Part shown: positions 54,381 to 61,255 of the stretch, one piece after another | How positions within the stretch are numbered: position 1 is the stretch's first letter | Layout: the number at the start of each line of letters is the position of its first letter | From: Amazonocrinis nigriterrae CENA67 | GTDB taxonomy: Bacteria > Cyanobacteriota > Cyanobacteriia > Cyanobacteriales > Nostocaceae | Assembly: GCF_016056305.1 (NCBI RefSeq) | Contig: NZ_JAECZC010000002.1 | Location: 1 to 64,000 of the forward strand | Length of the DNA: 64,000 bases | Direction: 5' to 3' | Notes under the pieces: generated by a model | What the model was told of the DNA's origin: nothing | Seen by the model: the letters and a program-made list of their open reading frames with translations, nothing else | Database searches by the model: none | Position numbers and translations under genes: made by a program

Positions 54381-54683
54381 ATGTTACAAACTGAGTTTGA
54401 ATTTACTTTACCTAAAGGATATTTAGATGCGGACGGCAATTTGCACCGCAAAGGTATAATGCGTTTATCTAGGGCCATCGATGAAATTGTGCCGTTGCGT
54501 GACCCTCGTGTTAAATCGAATCCAGCCTATGCCACGATAATTATTTTATCCCGTGTGATTACTCGTCTAGGAGCTTTGGAGGAAATTACGCCTGCGGTAG
54601 TAGAAAACTTTTTTGCGTGCGACTTGAGTTATTTGCAGCAGTTTTATCGCCAAATTAATGAATTAGAAGATAAAGAAAGTTAA
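54381..54683 (+). CDS. Small tail-assembly-like CIS protein
   Basis: I take the ATG at 54381 (MLQTEFEFTLPKGYLDADGN, 100 aa); a TTG at 54345 would add twelve residues. The pattern (TEFEFTLPKGY, GIMRLSRAIDEIVPLRDPRV, IIILSRVITRLG, then VENFFACDLSYLQQFYRQIN) resembles the phage tail assembly chaperone group found in tail and eCIS loci. It may help tube or tape-measure assembly. The gene follows the gp19-like gene by about 50 bases. Confidence 0.78.
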   Translation: MLQTEFEFTLPKGYLDADGNLHRKGIMRLSRAIDEIVPLRDPRVKSNPAYATIIILSRVITRLGALEEITPAVVENFFACDLSYLQQFYRQINELEDKES

Positions 54684-54908
54684 CATTAAGTAAAAAAAAG
54701 AAATATTAATCACTAAACTATAGCTCTATATTTAGAGATTCAATTTCTCGATAGTAAAAATACAATTCACCCCAAAAACGTGTCAGCGATCGCAATCTAT
54801 AGAATGCCATAACCCAACTAATACACCTTATGGCATGGCCATCTGTAGCAGAACGTGTAAAAATTCATAGTAATTGCGATTTATCAAAGCTTGTTCAGGT
54901 GTTAAACT

Positions 54909-56261
54909 ATGACTCATGCTTGCTGTGGCCCTGGTTACGCTTCTGTTGAAGCAGCCATTAAGGCAGAACGAGAAAAAGTACTTTATGCGATCGCTCTTTA
55001 TACAGGTACAGGTATTGAAGAGCCTGATTATTTAGCAACTATAGATGTTGATCCAGACTCCCCGACTTATTCCCAAGTCATTCATCGCCTACCAGTACCT
55101 TACATTGGCGATGAATTGCATCATTTTGGTTGGAATACCTGTAGTTCCTGTCATGGTGATGCTAGTAAATCCCGACGGTATACTGTAATTCCTGGCTTAC
55201 GGTCTAGCCGTATTTATATAGTTGATACAGTAGAGACGAAAGCACCAAAACTGTACAAAGTTATTGAACCAGAAGAAATTAAAGCCAAGACCAACTTAAC
55301 TGCACCCCACACGGTACATTGTCTAGCAGATGGTCATGTGATGATTTCCATGCTAGGTGACAGCGAGGGTAATGGCCCTGGTGGCTTTTTGTTACTAAAT
55401 GATAATTTTGATATTGTTGGACAATGGGAACGTCAAGCTGATGCCATGCAGTTTAACTATGACTTTTGGTATCAGCCGCGTCACAATGTGATGGTAAGTA
55501 GCGAGTGGGGCGCACCTAAAACCTTTTATCCTGGTTTTGATCTAAATGATGTAACTGCTGGTAAATATGGCCACCATATACATTTTTGGGATTGGTCAAC
55601 AAGGGAAATTATCCAAAGTTTTGATTTGGGGGAAGAAGGATTAATTCCTTTAGAAGTGCGCTTTCACCATAACCCCGACAGCACTCACGGATTTGTCGCA
55701 GCTGCACTTAGTAGTAATGTTTGGCATTGGCACAAGTCTAACGGTAATTGGGAAGTTGAGAAAGTAATTGATGTGCCATCGGTGGAATTAGAAGGCTGGC
55801 CTATCCCTGTACCATCCTTGATTACTGATATCTTAATTTCCATGTGCGATCGCTACGTTTATTTCTCCAACTGGCTACATGGAGATATTCGTCAATACGA
55901 TATCAGTGATCCTAGCCATCCCCAACTTACCGGTCAAGTTTGGTGCGGTGGTTTGCTAGGGAAAAGTGGCGAAGTTCAAGGACATAAATTGGCTGGTGGG
56001 CCGCAAATGCTACAGCTAAGTCTGGATGGTAAGCGGCTTTATGTCACAAATTCTTTATTTAGTAGTTGGGATAATCAGTTTTACCCTGACTTGTCTAAGT
56101 CTGGCTCTTACTTATTGCAGATTGACTGCGATACTGAAAAGGGGGGACTGAAAATCAACGAAGATTTCTACGTTGATTTTGGTAAAGAACCAGCAGGCCC
56201 GGCTCGCGCTCATGAAATGCGCTATCCTGGTGGTGATTGCACCTCGGATATCTGGGTGTAG
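54909..56261 (+). CDS. Selenium-binding protein SBP56 family / methanethiol oxidase
   Basis: This 450-aa protein is full length for the SBP56 family. It begins [20 protein letters not shown], with C5-C6 near the start. The family motif CSSCHGD is at residues 78-84 and HH at 71-72; later [21 protein letters not shown] and [20 protein letters not shown] (split) also match. Members oxidise methanethiol to formaldehyde, H2S and H2O2 and can bind copper or selenium. No sulfur-metabolism gene is adjacent. It lies just beyond the CIS plus-strand arm, about 225 bases after its last gene, and is probably not part of it. Confidence 0.93.
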   Translation: MTHACCGPGYASVEAAIKAEREKVLYAIALYTGTGIEEPDYLATIDVDPDSPTYSQVIHRLPVPYIGDELHHFGWNTCSSCHGDASKSRRYTVIPGLRSSRIYIVDTVETKAPKLYKVIEPEEIKAKTNLTAPHTVHCLADGHVMISMLGDSEGNGPGGFLLLNDNFDIVGQWERQADAMQFNYDFWYQPRHNVMVSSEWGAPKTFYPGFDLNDVTAGKYGHHIHFWDWSTREIIQSFDLGEEGLIPLEVRFHHNPDSTHGFVAAALSSNVWHWHKSNGNWEVEKVIDVPSVELEGWPIPVPSLITDILISMCDRYVYFSNWLHGDIRQYDISDPSHPQLTGQVWCGGLLGKSGEVQGHKLAGGPQMLQLSLDGKRLYVTNSLFSSWDNQFYPDLSKSGSYLLQIDCDTEKGGLKINEDFYVDFGKEPAGPARAHEMRYPGGDCTSDIWV

Positions 56262-56289
56262 AAGTATCAAAGGAAAGGAAACATCTGTA

Positions 56290-56350
56290 CAGAAAGCCAG
56301 CAGGAAAGCCCACTCCTTTTAGGGGTGGGATGAGTTTACCCTATTCTTTG
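56290..56350. repeat. Hairpin downstream of the selenium-binding protein
   Basis: CCCACTCCTTTTAGGGGTGGG forms an imperfect stem (about 56309-56329). The sequence resembles the ends of IS200/IS605-type elements in cyanobacteria, so it may be an element end or a terminator. Confidence 0.4.
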
Positions 56351-56458
56351 ACTTTGTACTTCTTGGAATGAATTTATGTTAATAGAACAAGTTAAAGTTT
56401 CTATCTAAAGAAGGATTTACAAATATCGGGGCAATCACCTGATGTTACAAAGGTAAAT

Positions 56459-57145
56459 TTATAGTAAAACCGCATTTTCTTGTTTAAGTTGTTCTTTCGC
56501 TAACGCTAATGCTTGATAAGCATTATCTAACTTTGTTTTATCTATAATCTGATCAGCGAAAAGCTTTATATAAGCTTCGAGATACTTTATACGTAAATGG
56601 GGCGGATCATTTGGACTTTGCAGAAAAGGAAGGTCTGATTCAACCATAAAACGAATAGCTAGTAGTGGAATAGGGCTACGCAGTGGACGAAAGTCTGGGT
56701 TGTGCAGACCAGGACTTTGAGTATGCTTGTGAAATTCACCTAACATTAAGCCTAATTCCACAAACAATGGTTTAAGTTTTCGTTGAATTTGATCAATTAA
56801 TTTCAAATCTTCATCCATACACATATCTGGAAATATGAGTATAAAAGCTCTATAAATAGATAATTCTTTCTGCTCTGAATCTATCTCAAGGAAGATGTCA
56901 CGATAGCGTTGAACAATTTCTTCTAATTGCGGTAAATCCAAACTTTTTGCACGAATAACCGCCATCCGAATACTGTTTAATCTCATAGCATTAGCCACAT
57001 AAGGGCAAACTGAGCCAGATCTACCTAAATTGGGGTGAGGGCTTGCTAAAAAATTCTTAACCCACTCCATGATTTCATTTAAGTAGGGAAGATCTTGTTG
57101 GGTTTGTTGGATTTCAGTAGGTGTGTATAGTTGCATTATGTTCAA
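56459..57145 (-). CDS. DUF6875-like protein of unknown function
   Basis: This 228-aa protein has HPNLGRSGSVCPYVANAM (about 37-54) and LGEFHKHTQSPGLHNPDFRP (about 138-157). These recall DUF6875, a family sometimes found in natural-product loci. It has no signal peptide or membrane segment. Starts at 57145 or 57136 are both possible. An NRPS gene lies about 4 kb away on the same strand, but the LemA/M48 pair intervenes. I do not know the reaction or partner. Confidence 0.65.
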   Translation of the reverse strand: MNIMQLYTPTEIQQTQQDLPYLNEIMEWVKNFLASPHPNLGRSGSVCPYVANAMRLNSIRMAVIRAKSLDLPQLEEIVQRYRDIFLEIDSEQKELSIYRAFILIFPDMCMDEDLKLIDQIQRKLKPLFVELGLMLGEFHKHTQSPGLHNPDFRPLRSPIPLLAIRFMVESDLPFLQSPNDPPHLRIKYLEAYIKLFADQIIDKTKLDNAYQALALAKEQLKQENAVLL

Positions 57146-58113
57146 ACAAATGCAGTAATTTTATAAATTGACATGATGAGTCATTCTCATACCTATAAGC
57201 AGCATAAGAATAACAGAACTGTTACCCATTGACATTGCACACTGACTCGTGAGAATTGTCTTTGGTCACTTGTCATTAGCAGCCACTGCGTTGCAGAGGA
57301 CAGTTGCGTGGTGTTAGCGTAGCGGTAGCGACGTAGGAGCGTCGGCAGCGCGGTGAGGCAGTACAGTCTTGGGGATGCCCCCTATGAGCGACTGCCGAAA
57401 GGCTCTACCAACAGCCTTTGCAACTGGCATCAAACTGTTCGTTGGGGTTTCCCCCTTGAAGTTAGTGGGCTTCATTTGTGCTTACAAATGACTAATCACT
57501 AATGACGGTTTTTACGGTAAACAGTGCAATATGTGAAGTCAAGACAATAGCTTACTGATAAACAATGAAGCTATTACTTAACTCATGTTCTTAACATTAC
57601 AACCTAATATTCTGATCTGTACTTGAATTTCTTATAAACTGTATCAGTTCCAGTTAAAGATTCAATGAAGAACAAAGATCAGTTGTATTTGTAAGTCTAA
57701 ACTTTGACCAAAAGTTAACTGTATCCCTTTGGTTTTCGCTTAATTCCGTAGGCAAAATCAACTGCTGAACATTCGAGACTATCTGAATTATCTTTGTATC
57801 CTCCGCAGCGTCACTTGCTTGAATTTAAATATGGGTTTACTAATTTTGGCAACCGATGTTAAAAGTTTAGTGGAGAATGTTGAGGTACTGAGTCAGGCGA
57901 TCGCCCTGTTCAGTGTAGCATGATCAGTATTACTTATAAATATATTTACTTAACTGAATTTACAGAGGACGAAGCAAACTTGCTGGCAGTAGACTCATTT
58001 TTATATCCAGGCAAACTGAGCTGGATATGGCGACTACTTTGATTGGTGAAAGAGAAGTTTCCCGCTCAAAGAAGTTTAATTTATCCATTTGCAAGGTTTA
58101 TGGATGTAAATCT
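57146..58113. other. Long intergenic region with dispersed repeat
   Basis: About 970 bases without a convincing gene. Position 57285-57470 holds a copy of the GCGTAGCGGTAGCGACGTAGGAGCGTCGGC dispersed family (split into inverted pieces). The remainder is AT-rich, with one HIP1-like site GCGATCGCC at 57898. Promoters for the divergent DUF6875-like and LemA genes should lie here. A small RNA cannot be ruled out. Confidence 0.5.
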
Positions 58114-58710
58114 ATGAGTATGGCTGCATTTCTAATATTTTTTATTGCTGTAATTGCCATAGTTGCTGTCATTATCATTAATAGCTACAACGATTTAATC
58201 AAGTTTCGCAACCGCTACAACAATGCTTACTCTCAAATCGATGTGCAGTTACAACGCCGCTATGACTTAATTCCTAATTTAGTGGAAACTGCTAAAGGTT
58301 ATATGAAACATGAGCGGGAAACCTTAGAAGCAGTGATTGCCGCTCGGAATTCTGCAATTAATGCTAGCAGCCGTGCTGTGCAAAATCCCGGTGATCCTCA
58401 AGCAATGCAGCAGTTGGGCAATGCGGAAGCAGCACTGAGTGGGGCATTAAGTCGTTTGATGGTACTTTCAGAATCTTACCCAGAATTAAAAGCCGATCGC
58501 ACCATGAGTCAGGTGATGGAAGAACTTGCTTCCACTGAAAACCGCATTGCTTTTGCCCGTCAGGCTTTTAATGATGCTGTCACACTTTACAACACTAAAA
58601 GTGAATCTTTCCCCAGCAATTTAATAGCCAATAGTTTTAACTTTTCTGTTGCAGAATTGTTACCAGAAGCTAGCCCCGAAATCAAAACTGTCCCACGCAT
58701 GTCTTTTTAG
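58114..58710 (+). CDS. lemA: LemA family protein
   Basis: I take the ATG at 58114 (MSMAAFLIFFIAVIAIVAVI, 198 aa). An in-frame ATG at 58027 would add 29 residues not typical of the family. A single N-terminal membrane helix (about 3-24) is followed by the LemA core: YNDLIKFRNRYNNAYSQIDVQLQRR (split), YDLIPNLVETAKGYMKHE, then ENRIAFARQAFNDAVTLYN. LemA proteins are membrane-anchored helical bundles, often next to M48 peptidases or TPM-domain proteins. The M48 protease gene follows about 390 bases later across a dispersed repeat. Confidence 0.93.
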   Translation: MSMAAFLIFFIAVIAIVAVIIINSYNDLIKFRNRYNNAYSQIDVQLQRRYDLIPNLVETAKGYMKHERETLEAVIAARNSAINASSRAVQNPGDPQAMQQLGNAEAALSGALSRLMVLSESYPELKADRTMSQVMEELASTENRIAFARQAFNDAVTLYNTKSESFPSNLIANSFNFSVAELLPEASPEIKTVPRMSF

Positions 58711-58799
58711 ACAATCATCCGTCATTAATTCCGTACACTAGAACGAATGAAAACCCTATTTTCTTTGTGTCTTCGTGCCTTGGTGGTAAAAAATCTTCA

Positions 58800-58990
58800 A
58801 CCACCCTTCGGGTGACGCTCGCAAGCTCGTTACCACTGCGAAGATCGGCAGTTGCTCTACTTGGGGAGCCACTGCGTTGGGCGGCTATGCCGACAGCCAA
58901 AGCACGTGGCGTGAAACCCCAAGACCGCACTGCCGACGCTCCTACGTCGCTACCGCTACGCTAACACCAAGACGGGGGCTGCCTCACAAA
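58800..58990. repeat. Dispersed repeat between lemA and the M48 protease gene
   Basis: Another copy of the repeat family (GTGACGCTCGCAAGCTCG; GACGCTCCTACGTCGCTACC; CTAACACCAAGACGG) fills most of the gap between the two genes. Confidence 0.8.
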
Positions 58991-59102
58991 AGACACAAAG
59001 ACACAAAGTATTTTCAAGGCAGGTGGTACGAGGGAAAAGCGCCAACAGTAGGGATTTTTATCGCTGCCATTTTACATTTAATTATGTCCACCTACATGAT
59101 CT

Positions 59103-61010
59103 ATGAATTTCTTTGAACATCAGGATCTAGCACGCCAGAACACACAAAAATTAATTGGGTTGTTTTGTCTATCCATCACAGTAATGATTGTAGCAATTTA
59201 TAGTGCTGCATTGTTGCTCTTGGGCATGGCGCCTCGGTTTTGGTGGTATCCAGGATTATTTCTGTGCGTAGCTGGGATCACAATAATTACCATCGCTTTG
59301 GCAAGCCTGTATAAAATTTTATGTCTACGGGAAGGGGGAAGAGTAATTGCCCAAGAGTTGGGGGGACGACTTTTACTAGCAGAAACAGCAAATGAACAAG
59401 GACGACAACTATTGAATATAGTCGAGGAAATGGCGATCGCTTCTGGTATTTCTGTGCCAGAAGTCTATTTGCTGGAATCAGAAACTGGCATCAATGCCTT
59501 TGCTGCCGGGTTTACATCTAACGATGCAGTCATAGGAGTCACCCGTGGCAGTTTGCAACACTTGAACCGGGATGAATTACAAGGAGTTATCGGCCATGAA
59601 TTCAGTCATATTCTCAATGGAGATATGCGGCTGAATTTGCGTTTAATGGGACTATTACACGGAATTTTGTTTATTTATTTAACTGGAGAATTAATGTGGC
59701 GGCTTCGCGATAGTTCCCGCGAAGAAAAAGGTCTGCCTCTATGGGCTTTTGGTTTAGCACTAATGGCAATTGGTAGTATTGGATTATTCTGCGGTCGCCT
59801 CATTAAAGCCGCAATCTCTCGTCAACGCGAATTTCTTGCCGATGCTTCGGCAGTACAGTTCACTCGCAACCCCGATAGCATTAGAGGAGTACTGCAAAAA
59901 CTCCAACAGATAGATTCACGCTTGATTTCGCCAGGTGCAGAAGCCGCGAGTCATATGTTCTTTAGCAATGCCCTCAACCCCTCTTTTTGGGAAGAAATGC
60001 TTGCTACCCACCCACCCCTGACAGAACGTATCCGTCGTATCGGGGGTTTGAAAGCTCGTAATTTGAAAACAATGCCAGCTTCTACTACAGGTTCTCATTA
60101 TCAGGAATCTTTGACAATGGGCTTTGCTGGCGGTGGTGGTGCAAATGCCACCCCAGAACAGATAGTTAACCAGGTAGGAACCGTTGCACCTGAAAATTTT
60201 GCCCATGCTCAAACCCTATTGTCGCAGTTGCCAGAATCTTTACGCTTGGGTGTACGAGAACAGCAAAGTGCGACGGCGATTATTTTCGCGCTGGCATTGG
60301 AGACTAATAATCTGCCAGTGCAAGAACGCCAAATTGCCTGGTTGCGCGAGGTACAGCCTGCTGAGTTAGTAGAGAAAACCTTGGAATTCAGTAGCCAAAT
60401 CAGCCAGTTAGACCCTACTATTCGTTTACCTCTTGTGGATTTGACAGTACCCGCATTGCGGCAAAACTCCGCCAAAGAATGTCAGAGGCTGTGTAAATGC
60501 CTCCAAGGTTTAGTTATAGCCAGCAAAAGTTCATCACTCTGGAATTTCGTCTTGCAGTTAGTACTGTGGCATCGTCTCCAACCTTATATAAATGCCGCAT
60601 CAGCTACAACCATAGAATTTACATCCATAGAACAGATTTGGCCAGATAGCATCTTGGTGCTGTCAGCACTTGCACGAGTCGGACAATCTCAACCTGATGC
60701 CATCGCCTATGCTTTTCGTTCTGGCGTTTTTAGACTCCCCAAAGCCGGACAGCAAGAAAAACCAGACACAGCAATCAACAGTAATTTTACTGAAGTAAAA
60801 AATAGTCTTGAACGCCTTCGCCTTGCCAGTCCCAAACTCAAGCAAGCTCTTGTTGATGCCTGCGCCCACACTGTACTAGTGGATAATAAAGTTACAGCAT
60901 CAGAGGCAGATTTATTGAGAGCGATCGCGATGACATTAGATTGTCCCATACCTCCATTTTTAAATCCCCAACGTGGCTTGCCAAAAGTCTCGCAAAAGCA
61001 CACCAGTTGA
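59103..61010 (+). CDS. M48 family membrane metalloprotease with C-terminal TerB-like domain
   Basis: This 635-aa protein has two N-terminal membrane helices (about 16-38 and 45-68). An M48 peptidase domain with the zinc motif HEFSH (H165, H169) in VIGHEFSHILNGD follows. Further hydrophobic segments lie near 180-240, and the third ligand region is REFLADASAVQFTRNP (Glu/Asp). Residues about 345-545 are a helical, Ala/Gln-rich region, and 550-620 resemble TerB (LKQALVDACAHTVLVDN, SEADLLRAIAMTLDCPIPP). It is HtpX-like and likely acts in membrane protein quality control. The lemA gene is upstream on the same strand, a recurrent pairing. Confidence 0.93.
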   Translation: MNFFEHQDLARQNTQKLIGLFCLSITVMIVAIYSAALLLLGMAPRFWWYPGLFLCVAGITIITIALASLYKILCLREGGRVIAQELGGRLLLAETANEQGRQLLNIVEEMAIASGISVPEVYLLESETGINAFAAGFTSNDAVIGVTRGSLQHLNRDELQGVIGHEFSHILNGDMRLNLRLMGLLHGILFIYLTGELMWRLRDSSREEKGLPLWAFGLALMAIGSIGLFCGRLIKAAISRQREFLADASAVQFTRNPDSIRGVLQKLQQIDSRLISPGAEAASHMFFSNALNPSFWEEMLATHPPLTERIRRIGGLKARNLKTMPASTTGSHYQESLTMGFAGGGGANATPEQIVNQVGTVAPENFAHAQTLLSQLPESLRLGVREQQSATAIIFALALETNNLPVQERQIAWLREVQPAELVEKTLEFSSQISQLDPTIRLPLVDLTVPALRQNSAKECQRLCKCLQGLVIASKSSSLWNFVLQLVLWHRLQPYINAASATTIEFTSIEQIWPDSILVLSALARVGQSQPDAIAYAFRSGVFRLPKAGQQEKPDTAINSNFTEVKNSLERLRLASPKLKQALVDACAHTVLVDNKVTASEADLLRAIAMTLDCPIPPFLNPQRGLPKVSQKHTS

Positions 61011-61025
61011 CTGATAGTAGAAGTT

Positions 61026-61136
61026 ATACCAATTCGTAATTCGTAATTGTAGAGACGATTCGCCGAATCGTCTGTACTCAGATATGGTCTGGGTTTTGGG
61101 GTTTGAATGTGTTGCTGGATTTTAGAGAATTGGTAT
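61026..61136. mobile_element. Small inverted-repeat element with internal perfect palindrome
   Basis: ATACCAATT at 61026-61034 pairs with AATTGGTAT at 61128-61136. Inside, AGACGATTCG (61053-61062) and CGAATCGTCT (61064-61073) form a perfect stem with a one-base centre. It resembles the element at 49744-49819 only in its termini, and lies between the convergent M48 and NRPS genes. Confidence 0.6.
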
Positions 61137-61255
61137 TAGTTGTCAGTTATACCATTTCACGAAAAATCTGATACAAATTTTTTCACCCCTGCACCGAAAG
61201 CACCCCTGCACCCCTACTGCCTATTTGTATCAACATCAAAGTAAAACAGTATCAG

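Noticed and set aside
56290-56350. Remnant IS200/IS605 element after the selenium-binding protein gene
   Set aside because: Only a hairpin resembling an element end was seen. No tnpA or tnpB coding remnant is present, so it is listed as a hairpin only.
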